DNA from: a virus
IMG/VR virus record: IMGVR_UViG_3300033148_002257
Coordinates: 1 to 64,000 of that record
Length of the DNA stretch: 64,000 bases
Reading direction: 5' to 3' (one strand)
The translations under genes and the position numbers were made by a program. Of this stretch, positions 56,571-64,000 are shown in pieces. The notes beneath the pieces are model-generated. The model was not told the DNA's origin, ran no database searches, and saw only the letters and a program-made list of their open reading frames with translations. The stretch's first letter is position 1, and each line of letters starts with the position of its first letter.

Positions 56571-57848
56571 TTACGGATCAATCTCTACTTGCGGGTCTAT
56601 ATATACCATATCGCTTGCTTTAGATATAAACCCTTCTACATGTAATACACCTGACGAATCGGCAACATAAGTTATATCTACATGTTGCCAGCTAGTTATA
56701 CTATGATCCCAGCTTTTAACTGGCATAACAGATTTGCTTATTGTCCCGTCATCTTCTAGTTCTGTTAATTGAAACCATAACTCTGTTTCGTCTAACGTTT
56801 CACCAGAAATCGCGTTAGGAAACTTCGCATAGAATCTATATGTATGTCCACCACTAACCGCGTCCTGGTTAATAAAATAGTCTAAGAATTTTACGGGAGT
56901 ATTCACACCGCAGTTCGTGTTTGTCTGAACTCTAATACCTTGCGTCGCACCGCCATCACGTTTCCAACTTTCATCTATGTCATACTCACCGCCATATTGC
57001 CAACCCCACTGTCGGCCTTTATCATAAGTGTTAGTGTCCATGTTCACGCCGTCAGAATAGACACGAAAAGATTGTGAACTGCCTCCGACAACCTGGTTGC
57101 TGCTAGGTAGAACTGTATTCCGAAGAAATATCTCTGTTGCACATGCAATATAGATTCTTAGATTGGCACCTTGAGTACTAAAATTGCTGTTGTCAAATAA
57201 GATAGTTGAGGAGAATGCTAATACACTAATACTCTGGCCACAATCCGTATGCGGGTCAAAGATACATTGTTTGAATGAAGCAACACTGTTTTTTATGATG
57301 ACAGACGCTGAATATTGCCAGTTACCTTTTTCTCCATCGTTTACAAATTCGCATGATTCAGCAACAAAATTGTCTACACTCTCCAGATAAAGACCGCAGT
57401 TATAGTTATCTTCTGTACGTACATTATATAAATAAATACCATCACAGTCACGATTATGTATTGTAAACCCACCCACGTCTGGTTCTTGATGACTGTCAAG
57501 GATTCTAATATTATAAAAATGCCAAAAAGCCTTTCTATAAAGTCTCAAATAATTAGTTGTTCCATTGAAGTTAATCGTTGGTCGTATGTCAGAACTATCA
57601 TTCCACGGATCAATCCCTTGAGTAGCGTTACATCCAATAAGCTGAATCGGCGCGGCAGACGTGCCATTGCTCGCAAACGTAATGTTCCCCGCCGGTATCT
57701 CCGTCGTGTTCGCCCGTACATAAGCGATCTCGCCAGGATTACGAGCGTTAGCAGTAAACTTCTCAATAGTCTTCCACGCATTACCCGTAGTCAACCCGTC
57801 TTTAGCGTCGTCACCAGCGTTCAGATCAATGTAAAATGGGCCTGCCAT
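56571..57848 (-). CDS. Right-handed beta-helix virion protein with C-terminal sandwich domain, 425 aa
   Basis: Residues 1-35 read F-Y-I-D-L-N-A-G-D-D-A-K-D-G-L-T-T, the start of pectate-lyase-like beta helices. N/G/Y-rich repeats continue to about 260, then a Trp-rich region and a jelly-roll-like part (about 275-425). Such proteins bind or depolymerise glycans. No catalytic set is visible. Next to the head genes, it could be a decoration or fibre protein that contacts the host capsule. Confidence 0.65.
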   Translation of the reverse strand: MAGPFYIDLNAGDDAKDGLTTGNAWKTIEKFTANARNPGEIAYVRANTTEIPAGNITFASNGTSAAPIQLIGCNATQGIDPWNDSSDIRPTINFNGTTNYLRLYRKAFWHFYNIRILDSHQEPDVGGFTIHNRDCDGIYLYNVRTEDNYNCGLYLESVDNFVAESCEFVNDGEKGNWQYSASVIIKNSVASFKQCIFDPHTDCGQSISVLAFSSTILFDNSNFSTQGANLRIYIACATEIFLRNTVLPSSNQVVGGSSQSFRVYSDGVNMDTNTYDKGRQWGWQYGGEYDIDESWKRDGGATQGIRVQTNTNCGVNTPVKFLDYFINQDAVSGGHTYRFYAKFPNAISGETLDETELWFQLTELEDDGTISKSVMPVKSWDHSITSWQHVDITYVADSSGVLHVEGFISKASDMVYIDPQVEIDP

Positions 57849-58192
57849 TACAGTTGTTCCGCCTTAATGTTTGTCACTTCCATCTGCAGATCGTCCCAGT
57901 TATCGCTTTCAATCCGACCAGCTTTCTTGAGTTTTACCAATATAGCGTCAAGGTCAGCCCGTTCAATAGGCATATTCGCCTGAACTTCAGCCGCAGCGTC
58001 GAGATCGGCCTGTACAAAAGCCATAGCTTCGTCTGCCAACTCTTGTGACGTTTTAGTACCTTTCAATATACGTGGCCACCAATCGCGGGTAGAACCGTCT
58101 TCTAACGTTATAACCATTTTAACTCGTTCATATACACCATGATCAGTATATATTTCATATCCAGGCAACTGTTTTGCACTTATAACTTTCAT
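57848..58192 (-). CDS. Hypothetical protein, 114 aa
   Basis: Opening K-V-I-S-A-K-Q-L-P-G-Y-E-I-Y-T-D beta rich; second half helical with A-D-L-D-A-A-A-E-V-Q. Stop overlaps the start of the beta-helix gene. Unrecognised, head-region context. Confidence 0.6.
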   Translation of the reverse strand: MKVISAKQLPGYEIYTDHGVYERVKMVITLEDGSTRDWWPRILKGTKTSQELADEAMAFVQADLDAAAEVQANMPIERADLDAILVKLKKAGRIESDNWDDLQMEVTNIKAEQL

Positions 58193-58194
58193 AA

Positions 58195-58608
58195 CTATTT
58201 TTTATACACAGGAACACGTTTCATGTTTTCGATAGTGTACCCAACAATTTCTTTGTCTGAAACAACTTCCGGGGTGACGTTCTCTTTTTGTGGTTTATTG
58301 ATCGGGACAACATCAGAACCAACGTTAGATTTAGAATTTGGTTGTACAGGTATAGCCTCCTTAGATTCTTCCCCGCACATAACTGCTATCTGACCTTCAA
58401 CAGCCTCTATTCCCGACCGCTGAAGTTCTTCTGCTCGGTCTATCTCTTTTTGTTTCTGTTGTTCTATCCAATCTTTCTCGTCTTTTTCTGCACGTTTGCG
58501 TGCCAGTAACCGTTCCCGTTGGTCGCCACCAGTATACTCGTACATTGTGCCTTCCGGCCCGAACCTATACGCAGGTTTCCGGCCAACCATACAATGTTCA
58601 ATCTGCAT
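58195..58608 (-). CDS. Hypothetical charged protein, 137 aa
   Basis: Start at 58608 after AGGAAAG; the longer frame from 58656 runs through a hairpin. A mostly helical, Lys/Glu-rich middle (about 35-65, R-A-E-K-D-E-K-D-W) followed by a Ser/Pro/Thr-rich segment. Unrecognised; position suggests a head accessory protein. Confidence 0.55.
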   Translation of the reverse strand: MQIEHCMVGRKPAYRFGPEGTMYEYTGGDQRERLLARKRAEKDEKDWIEQQKQKEIDRAEELQRSGIEAVEGQIAVMCGEESKEAIPVQPNSKSNVGSDVVPINKPQKENVTPEVVSDKEIVGYTIENMKRVPVYKK

Positions 58609-58629
58609 GTCAGTCTTTCCTAAATCTGT

Positions 58630-58663
58630 GAGGGGTATATATACGTGTCTATACATACCCCTC
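58630..58663 (-). promoter_or_regulatory. Nine-base-pair hairpin upstream of 58608
   Basis: GAGGGGTAT (58630-58638) pairs with ATACCCCTC (58655-58663) with a 16-base loop. It lies between two head genes, ahead of the translation start at 58608. It may slow transcription or set mRNA ends. Confidence 0.5.
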
Positions 58664-58673
58664 GGTTGGGGTT

Positions 58674-59063
58674 CTACCGACGAACATATATACGAATTAT
58701 ACCTTGACTAGCGTTACCGGCGTTTGACACTGACAGATCAAGTTGTCCGCAAGTAGCAAACGGTAACACAGGGTCTGAACCGGTTTCCAGAACAGATGTA
58801 GACGATGCGGCTGACAGATTCGCGCCTTTACCAGAGAACACGTCTATACCGTTATCGTCGGTTAAAGTTACATCGTATCCGGAATCAGGAACAACACCAG
58901 ACGTTGCACTTGGCACAAATACAATTCGTTCTATAGTACCGTTAACGTCGCCAAACGTTTTTGTAGCGTTACCGCTAGCGTCCGCTGTCCATTCAAGCAC
59001 TACACAAGACAAATCATCTTTAAACGGCGTTCTGTTTATATTAACTGTTCCTGCATCTGCCAT
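58674..59063 (-). CDS. Virion protein, possibly decoration, 129 aa
   Basis: Beta-rich, Ser/Gly/Thr/Asp-rich, with A-D-A-S-G-N-A-T near 30 and a basic R-I-Y-V-R-R end. Position after the capsid gene suggests a capsid decoration or cement protein. Unrecognised. Confidence 0.6.
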   Translation of the reverse strand: MADAGTVNINRTPFKDDLSCVVLEWTADASGNATKTFGDVNGTIERIVFVPSATSGVVPDSGYDVTLTDDNGIDVFSGKGANLSAASSTSVLETGSDPVLPFATCGQLDLSVSNAGNASQGIIRIYVRR

Positions 59064-59077
59064 AATCTACATACTCC

Positions 59078-59695
59078 TTAAAGGGCTGTAGACCTAATAT
59101 ACAGCCGCGCCAGTTTAGAACCGTCTGGTGTACCAGCAAACGTATACGTACAATACTGCGTATTAACCGTACCAGCGTCGTTAGCTAGATTAAAGTTATG
59201 GATCAATACGTCGCTGCTTGAACCTATAACACAACATAACCCATACGTTTTAGCGTATCCAAGCACATAACTATCGCTAGAATCACATTCTGTCCCGCCG
59301 GTTACGGTAAACGACAGTTCTGTAAGTTTCGCATAAGCGTTAAGAAACGTTGCCGTCCACGTATCATTCGAATCTGTAGCTGCTATTGTTTCGCTAACAG
59401 CGTTGCCAAACTGGTCTATCCCTGTCATTGTAGCCGCTACAGAAGTCCACGACGTTTCGCCACTAGCTTTATCGTTTGTAATAACCAGAACCGGTTGAAC
59501 CGGTATATCTATTACATACGACTTTGTCATATCGCCGGAAGCTAGTGTAGTAGTCTGTGCAGCTAGATTTGTACTGGTTTTAAAGTAATCGTCGTCAGCA
59601 GCGGCAGGTGCCCATTCAAGCGTCTGTATAACCTGCTGGTTAAACGCTTCTTTGATCTTTGGATTGTTAAGTCCGGTTTTCAAAGGACTACTCAT
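59078..59695 (-). CDS. Hypothetical virion protein downstream of the capsid, 205 aa
   Basis: The start is at 59695 (AAAGGAGATAG upstream). A short helical N-terminal region is followed by a long beta-rich domain with several T-x-T and Ser/Thr runs. Located two genes after the capsid gene, it may be a head fibre or cement protein. Unrecognised. Confidence 0.6.
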   Translation of the reverse strand: MSSPLKTGLNNPKIKEAFNQQVIQTLEWAPAAADDDYFKTSTNLAAQTTTLASGDMTKSYVIDIPVQPVLVITNDKASGETSWTSVAATMTGIDQFGNAVSETIAATDSNDTWTATFLNAYAKLTELSFTVTGGTECDSSDSYVLGYAKTYGLCCVIGSSSDVLIHNFNLANDAGTVNTQYCTYTFAGTPDGSKLARLYIRSTAL

Positions 59696-59732
59696 TTCTA
59701 TCTCCTTTTCTTTATACTCTCGCTGAGTGTGA

Positions 59733-59836
59733 GGGGCAGGCAAGCACTATTACCTGCCCCCATCCGTTGGTCGTCTGTTATTGTTCCACGTAGAACAATA
59801 ACGTTACTTTATCTGCTATTAATATATAACAGATAA
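59733..59836 (-). promoter_or_regulatory. Row of three perfect hairpins after the capsid gene
   Basis: GGGGCAGG/CCTGCCCC (59733/59753, loop 12), TTATTGTTC/GAACAATAA (59778/59793, loop 6) and TTATCTG/CAGATAA (59809/59830, loop 14), in order along the gap between 59852 and 59695. None has a T-run on the minus strand directly after it. They probably protect or process the capsid mRNA, or partly terminate it. Confidence 0.65.
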
Positions 59837-59851
59837 TCTGCGGTTTTAAGA

Positions 59852-60814
59852 TTATGACGTTGCCAAATCTTTAATATACCCGTGCAGATCGGCATGTCCA
59901 TAATCAACTCCAAACTGACAGTACAACTGTTCGCGCTGACCAGCACCAATTTTAGCTAACGGTTCAAAAAACACAGCAGGTTTACCCGGTACAACCATAA
60001 ATACCGGAGCAACTTTAGCTACGTCTATAATCGCTAAAACAGATGTGCTGATACACGGATCATAAGCTATCGGTACACGACCAAGTACAGGTAGAGCAAC
60101 AGTTTCAAGTGTTACACCACCAACAGTTTCAGACTCTTTAGCGTAACCGTAAAGATCGTTAATTTTCTGTGCCTGAAACGCGCCACAAAACATTACAGGT
60201 CGTGCCGGTGGCCCGGTTTTAGCTAATATGGCAACTTCTAACTGTTCAATCAGACTTTTTGACAAAGCCGCGCCAGAAGCGTCAACTTCCGTGTCACCGT
60301 CAGCAGCTATAGCTGTAATAATCCCTCGCGTTTTGCCGTTCGTAGCAGCAGCAGACGGGTCTGTACCTGTGCCATGAAGCATAGAATATTCCAGATCAAC
60401 AGCCAACTGTTTCAAATGCGCGTCCCGCTGATTTTGCGGGTTACCCATATCAACTACACCTTCGCCAACAACAGCTTCGCCGCTAACATAATTTTTCATA
60501 CTCGACTTTTTATACGACAAATCAAACATCCGCTGATGGAGTTCGATATAGTTCGTCTGTTGACTCGGAGCATAAACATCGCTAGCAGGAGCCGAAAGCG
60601 AAGACGTTTCAGATACAGTATACGATTGTGAAGCAGCGTCCAAACTAAGGAAGTTGCCCATAATAAACGTATCAGTACCAGTTGTACGGCCACCCGTCAA
60701 CCCACCAGTCATGGTAAGTAACGGGGTTCGTCCTTCTTGACTTCCGATAGTAAACAACTCTCCAGCATAATTCGGAAGAGATATACTATCGCCTACACCA
60801 TCAGTATGCGCCAT
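59852..60814 (-). CDS. Major capsid protein, SU10-like, 320 aa
   Basis: A-T-Y-D-x opening replaced by A-H-T-D-G-V-G-D; the body matches DUF5309/SU10-like HK97-fold capsids: L-K-Q-L-A-V-D-L-E-Y-S-M-L-H-G-T-G near 130, G-A-F-Q-A-Q-K-I-N near 215 and P-I-A-Y-D-P-C near 250. The length is standard. Located after the scaffold gene. The next gap holds the hairpin row. Confidence 0.85.
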   Translation of the reverse strand: MAHTDGVGDSISLPNYAGELFTIGSQEGRTPLLTMTGGLTGGRTTGTDTFIMGNFLSLDAASQSYTVSETSSLSAPASDVYAPSQQTNYIELHQRMFDLSYKKSSMKNYVSGEAVVGEGVVDMGNPQNQRDAHLKQLAVDLEYSMLHGTGTDPSAAATNGKTRGIITAIAADGDTEVDASGAALSKSLIEQLEVAILAKTGPPARPVMFCGAFQAQKINDLYGYAKESETVGGVTLETVALPVLGRVPIAYDPCISTSVLAIIDVAKVAPVFMVVPGKPAVFFEPLAKIGAGQREQLYCQFGVDYGHADLHGYIKDLATS

Positions 60815-60853
60815 TTCTAATTATCTCCATTACCTCCGTCATGGTATACCATA

Positions 60854-61558
60854 TTATACGTTAGCTATCTGATCGCTTAACTGATTTTTCAGCATACGTA
60901 CTCTAGCCCAATCTTCCGGACTTTTAGTCTGTATAGCTTTTCGTTCAGCTTCTGCAATCTTTTCAAGCAACGTCGGTTCAGATGCCGGCGGCGTTTCTTT
61001 TACTTTAGGCGGCGGTTCGTTTTCCAACCGTCTATCTATTTCTGCCTTTACCTTTTCATTAACCGCTTTCTCAAAGTTCTCTTTAAACGCATCTATAATC
61101 TCGTCTAAGTCCTCTAAAGCACCAGTAAACCCATGGAACAGTTCGCGCATCGGTAACAGTTCTGTTCCAACGATCTCCTTTTTGTCCAGCAACTTATCGA
61201 TCTTCTCGCCGCGTTTATAAGCCTCTAACTCTTGAGTAGCCTGTTGTTCTCGTGCTTTTGCTTCTTCGAGAGCTTTTTCCAAGTTACCTTCTTTTAACAA
61301 CTCGTCTTCTCGAATCTTACGTTCTAACTCTTCCCGTTCCTTTTTAAGCTGTTCGGCATATTTAGCTCTCTGTTTTCGCACCGCAGCGGTTACTCGACGA
61401 TCCGCTTCTTTTTGTAACAGTCTCTGGACGTCCGGATCGCGTCGTAACTCCTCTTCGCGTTGCTTTGCCTGTTCTTCTGGATTAAGAGTCTCTTCACTTT
61501 CAGTTGCGTCCTCTATACCCTCAGTATCCTGAGTATCGTCAACCTGATCCTCTACCAT
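60854..61558 (-). CDS. Head scaffold protein, 234 aa
   Basis: Very charged (Glu, Lys, Arg) and helical, with a coiled coil at about 65-125 (E-E-L-E-R-K-I-R-E-D). The C-terminal P-P-P-K-V-K-E-T-P-P and a final helix may bind the capsid protein. Order between portal and capsid fits a scaffold; no protease domain is seen. Confidence 0.8.
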   Translation of the reverse strand: MVEDQVDDTQDTEGIEDATESEETLNPEEQAKQREEELRRDPDVQRLLQKEADRRVTAAVRKQRAKYAEQLKKEREELERKIREDELLKEGNLEKALEEAKAREQQATQELEAYKRGEKIDKLLDKKEIVGTELLPMRELFHGFTGALEDLDEIIDAFKENFEKAVNEKVKAEIDRRLENEPPPKVKETPPASEPTLLEKIAEAERKAIQTKSPEDWARVRMLKNQLSDQIANV

Positions 61559-61604
61559 TAGATTAACTCCTTATTTGATTTATAAAACTCGGTTTCTTGC
61601 ACAA

Positions 61605-63035
61605 TTATACACTTATTTCAGCTAACCCATCACCTTCCTTTTCAACCGTATTACCAACATTATTGGTTGTCTCGACCTCTTCCTGCGTTATTTGCGCGTT
61701 TTGTAACGCCAAATCCCGCGCCATCTCGTCTAGTTTATTCTGCGCGGCAGTTACCGGATCGTCAATAGACGGAACAAACCGTAACTGGTCTTCCCGCGAC
61801 AACAGATGGTTTAACCCGCCAATTTTATCCCATATTTCCGTTTCAGCTACCGGCACATTATAATTAAACGTTATAGTATAATTTTCTAAAAGCTGTTTCT
61901 TTTGTTTTTTCCACACTATATTAATAAGTTCTATTCGTCTTCGCAACCCGTTCTCGAAATATTTCGTAAATACACTTGCCTGTTCAATCTGCGGTTGTAG
62001 TTTGAGTTTTAAAGCTATACCAGACGTTCGACCTGTTGACCCTATAACCCGCGCTATATCCGCTACCCGACCCATACGATGTAAATCGTTCCGAGTCGTC
62101 TCTAAATCCGTAGTTACTTTATCAGGTTCGTTACCTCGTGTCAAAAATTTAGCGTCACAATCTCTGTCCGGTAACGGAAGATGTTTGTTCTGCTGCATTT
62201 TATCCCAATATGTATACCCGCTACTATCTTTTTCGTAAAATGCATCGACAGGAAACCCTTTAGTCATTAACAGCGCATGAACATTATATCTTACATCATC
62301 CGCGTTAGCAGACCGGATCGTGTTCCACGCATCCTGTTGAGTTATAATGTCGTCAGTAATAAACGGAACCATATCTTGGTTACATGCAAACAATACTATA
62401 GGAATCTGACCGTATTCGTGGTTCTGAACGTTAATCTGGTCTAACGTTAAACTTTCATCTTCATCTTCCTTTTCGATATACGTCGTAATTCGTTTGTTAT
62501 CGTATACCGTATACAACGTTTCTTTTTTATCTAAAATTTTACCGTTATAATATGTACCAACTTTAAGTTCTATTCGATACACAGCGACCAACATGTTACC
62601 GTCTTTATCATACAAAAACGCCCAGTTCCGCGGATCATACCAGTCTATTACAATTTTACCTTTTTGATACGAATGGACTTCTACAGAAAACCCTTGTAGA
62701 ATAGACGTTCTAAGATGTTCGGTATTAATAGACGGAATACTGTTTTCTTTTGACAGTTTAGCGTATTCGTCAAGAGGTTCGTTAGAAGCGTCGCTGTCTA
62801 CCAACGTATACGAAAACGGTTTTGACGCTATAAACCCTACATGCGCATCTACAATATACCGTATCCAGTTCGTTACAATTTTACATCGGTCAGACCCGTC
62901 TATAAGTTTATCGCTTTCGTCAAGAATATCCTGTTTACCGTTGTAGTAGTCTACACGATCTTCTTGAATGTCTCTTCGAGATTCATCGTTTTGCCATATT
63001 GTTAGTATATCTGAAGATGTTAATGTTATTGCCAT
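61605..63035 (-). CDS. Portal protein, SPP1 gp6-like, 476 aa
   Basis: Opening T-I-W-Q-N-D-E-S-R-R and a V-T-N-W-I-R-Y-I-V-D segment near 55-65, then Y-D-P-R-N-W-A near 130, G-Y-T-Y-W-D near 265 and S-G-I-A-L-K-L near 345 match SPP1-type portals, dodecameric rings for DNA packaging. It ends with a Glu/Asn-rich tail. A weak promoter is near 63090. Confidence 0.85.
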   Translation of the reverse strand: MAITLTSSDILTIWQNDESRRDIQEDRVDYYNGKQDILDESDKLIDGSDRCKIVTNWIRYIVDAHVGFIASKPFSYTLVDSDASNEPLDEYAKLSKENSIPSINTEHLRTSILQGFSVEVHSYQKGKIVIDWYDPRNWAFLYDKDGNMLVAVYRIELKVGTYYNGKILDKKETLYTVYDNKRITTYIEKEDEDESLTLDQINVQNHEYGQIPIVLFACNQDMVPFITDDIITQQDAWNTIRSANADDVRYNVHALLMTKGFPVDAFYEKDSSGYTYWDKMQQNKHLPLPDRDCDAKFLTRGNEPDKVTTDLETTRNDLHRMGRVADIARVIGSTGRTSGIALKLKLQPQIEQASVFTKYFENGLRRRIELINIVWKKQKKQLLENYTITFNYNVPVAETEIWDKIGGLNHLLSREDQLRFVPSIDDPVTAAQNKLDEMARDLALQNAQITQEEVETTNNVGNTVEKEGDGLAEISV

Positions 63036-63038
63036 AAT

Positions 63039-63395
63039 TTACCTGTTTATACTGTTTATGTTTGGATTTAGATTATTGTTTATTATACCATCGTCTATTG
63101 TACTTGTAACTTCTATCCTACGCATAGTTAATATCGAACATCGCGGTATCATTACCATACCGGAACACTGTTGTCCTTCTGAACCTGTACTATTGACTAT
63201 CATAACAAACTTATCACTTTCATCATATAACATTCCAATTGTCTGGATTATACCATCCTTATATAGGTTTGTAAAATCGTCTATTTCGTTTGGCATCATC
63301 CATCTCGTTTCGCCGGGAAACATGGAATCTATCCATTCGATATATACGAACTTCATACCTAACGGTAATTTAGGTTGTCTATGTTCAACATCCAT
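63039..63395 (-). CDS. Hypothetical protein, 118 aa
   Basis: Beta-rich with F-V-Y-I-E-W-I-D-S-M and a later R-C-S-I-L-T-M-R-R; an Asn-rich tail ends N-S-I-N-R. Situated directly before the portal gene. The promoter at 63420 drives it. Unrecognised. Confidence 0.6.
   Translation of the reverse strand: MDVEHRQPKLPLGMKFVYIEWIDSMFPGETRWMMPNEIDDFTNLYKDGIIQTIGMLYDESDKFVMIVNSTGSEGQQCSGMVMIPRCSILTMRRIEVTSTIDDGIINNNLNPNINSINR
63082..63109 (-). promoter_or_regulatory. Possible promoter of the portal gene
   Basis: TTACAA, a 16-base spacer ending GATGG, TATAAT on the minus strand, about 47 bases before the portal start and inside the gene at 63039-63395. Moderate -35; extended -10 present. Confidence 0.4.
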
Positions 63396-63398
63396 ACA

Positions 63399-63566
63399 TT
63401 ACTTTATTCCTATATAAGAATTATACACGAACAACTTATCCGGTGTCAAGTAACTATCGCAAATAATTCCTGTCTGGCTGACAATAACCGGTAAATCGGG
63501 GTCTATACCCGCTAACCATACCTTTAAATCACCTACTGTCATAGCATCTTCAGGGATACTGTCCAT
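63399..63566 (-). CDS. Small hypothetical protein, 55 aa
   Basis: ATG 63566, stop 63399. It reads M-T-V-G-D-L-K-V-W-L-A-G-I-D-P-D-L-P-V near 9-27, a familiar phage/plasmid small-protein opening, then a beta hairpin. The promoter at 63420-63449 lies within its C-terminal codons. The ribosome binding site is weak (GGGATTAG). Confidence 0.6.
   Translation of the reverse strand: MDSIPEDAMTVGDLKVWLAGIDPDLPVIVSQTGIICDSYLTPDKLFVYNSYIGIK
63420..63449 (-). promoter_or_regulatory. Strong promoter of the head operon
   Basis: TTGACA, an 18-base spacer and TATAAT, both hexamers perfect, inside the end of the small gene at 63399. It precedes the 63039 gene and the portal, scaffold and capsid genes. Confidence 0.85.
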
Positions 63567-63640
63567 TATACTAATCCCATTAAATTACTTATACTAACCT
63601 CATTAAACCATCTATACTAATCCCATTAAATCGTCTATCG
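63566..63640 (-). repeat. Three tandem copies of a gene-end motif
   Basis: On the minus strand T-T-T-A-A-T-G-R-G-R-T-T-A-G-T-A-T-A occurs three times with a 23-26 base period (centres near 63575, 63599, 63622). The first copy in transcription encodes the last codons of the gene at 63612 (D-L-M-G-L-V), so it looks like duplication of that gene's 3' end. Confidence 0.65.
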
Positions 63641-63956
63641 TCGGTCGTATCCAATCAGCTATAGTTTTTGTAGACACTCGATAGTTGCCTAACACTAACA
63701 TCTGGTCGCGGTTTAGATGATTTGCTAACATCTGAACAGCGTTAGACAACTTTGTATCGAACACAATCAGATCGTATGTCTCCTGCTTTTCTTGTTTATC
63801 TATCATTGACCTTTTTATTTCATATTGTAACGGTTGTCCTGTTATACTATTCCAGAACCCAACTTTCCATCCAGTATCAGTTTTAATAACTTTATATTCA
63901 CAACCTGTTAATTTTGCAGCAAACTCACGTAACGTAACAGACTCTTTATCCGCCAT
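63612..63956 (-). CDS. Hypothetical protein, 114 aa
   Basis: Alpha/beta protein, opening L-R-E-F-A-A-K-L-T-G-C and a later L-V-L-G-N-Y-R-V-S-T near 92. Ends with the repeated D-L-M-G-L-V motif. Next to the partial gene at the right edge, possibly a head or packaging accessory. Unrecognised. Confidence 0.6.
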   Translation of the reverse strand: MADKESVTLREFAAKLTGCEYKVIKTDTGWKVGFWNSITGQPLQYEIKRSMIDKQEKQETYDLIVFDTKLSNAVQMLANHLNRDQMLVLGNYRVSTKTIADWIRPTIDDLMGLV

Positions 63957-63958
63957 TT

Positions 63959-64000
63959 CTATACTCCAAACGCGCTTCGTGACATCGGTTCAGGTAGTTT
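63959..64000 (-). CDS. C-terminal end of a gene cut by the window edge
   Basis: An open frame of 13 codons plus stop: K-L-P-E-P-M-S-R-S-A-F-G-V. The stop is three bases before the next start. By order a terminase large subunit would be expected upstream of the portal block, but so little is seen that this is only a guess. Confidence 0.5.
   Translation of the reverse strand, partial: KLPEPMSRSAFGV

Noticed and set aside
60841-60870. Promoter before the capsid gene (TATAAT, ATATGGTATACC)
   Set aside because: Good -10 elements but no acceptable -35 at 16-18 bases; not reported as a feature.
1-64000. Retron, diversity-generating retroelement or anti-CRISPR loci
   Set aside because: No reverse transcriptase motif (YxDD) or template-repeat pair seen; small unknown genes cannot be assigned as anti-CRISPR from sequence alone.

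Overview
This window looks like about 64 kb of a larger dsDNA tailed bacteriophage (siphovirus-type) genome. No chromosomal housekeeping operon, rRNA or recognisable tRNA is visible. The virion genes follow the classic long-tail order on the minus strand: portal, scaffold, major capsid, connector, head closure, tail terminator, tail tube, a frameshifted G/GT chaperone pair, tape measure, lambda M/L/K-like tip proteins and a giant J-like protein. Bacterial Shine-Dalgarno sites and TTGACA/TATACT promoters, several with an extended -10 TGG, point to a bacterial host that cannot be named from the sequence. The end of the gene cut by the right edge may belong to a terminase. No DNA polymerase, integrase or repressor is seen.

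Layout. (1) 0.1-2.0 kb, plus strand: small early-type genes separated by G/T-rich tandem repeats. (2) 2.5-4.6 kb, minus strand: six small genes, including a ComM/Mg-chelatase-like remnant that has lost its P-loop. (3) 5.1-18.5 kb, plus strand: a sliding clamp (DnaN), a serine recombinase, a possible histone-fold protein and about 35 small, mostly unrecognised genes, many tightly overlapping. This part also holds two candidate structured RNAs. (4) 18.6-28.7 kb, minus strand: DNA metabolism, with a DinG/XPD-like helicase, a DNA methyltransferase carrying an embedded HNH gene, an ERCC4-type nuclease, a possible SSB, a Sak4/RecA-like ATPase and a Cas4/RecB-like nuclease. (5) 28.7-33.7 kb: a small membrane protein facing a convergent small RNA, nucleotide and phosphoesterase enzymes, and a lysis set (XhlA-like protein, M15 peptidase, holin-like protein, lipoprotein). 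(6) 33.7-47.1 kb: tail. (7) 47.2-55.0 kb: a nine-gene glycan cassette inserted between the connector and head-closure genes. (8) 55.0-64.0 kb: head genes, read leftwards.

The genes fit a lytic or temperate phage that replicates and recombines with its own clamp, helicase, ATPase and nucleases, protects or marks its DNA with a methyltransferase, and probably decorates its virion or the host surface with a dedicated sugar pathway.

The most unusual material is: the glycan cassette with a radical SAM enzyme and a deacetylase; the strong promoter, structured leader and small membrane protein arrangement seen at both 7.5-8.2 kb and 29.0-29.5 kb, the second facing an antisense small RNA that resembles a type I toxin-antitoxin locus; tandem repeats made of a constant core plus a variable dinucleotide; and the HNH gene that sits out of frame inside an uninterrupted methyltransferase reading frame. 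All functional statements rest on motif reading and context without database searches.
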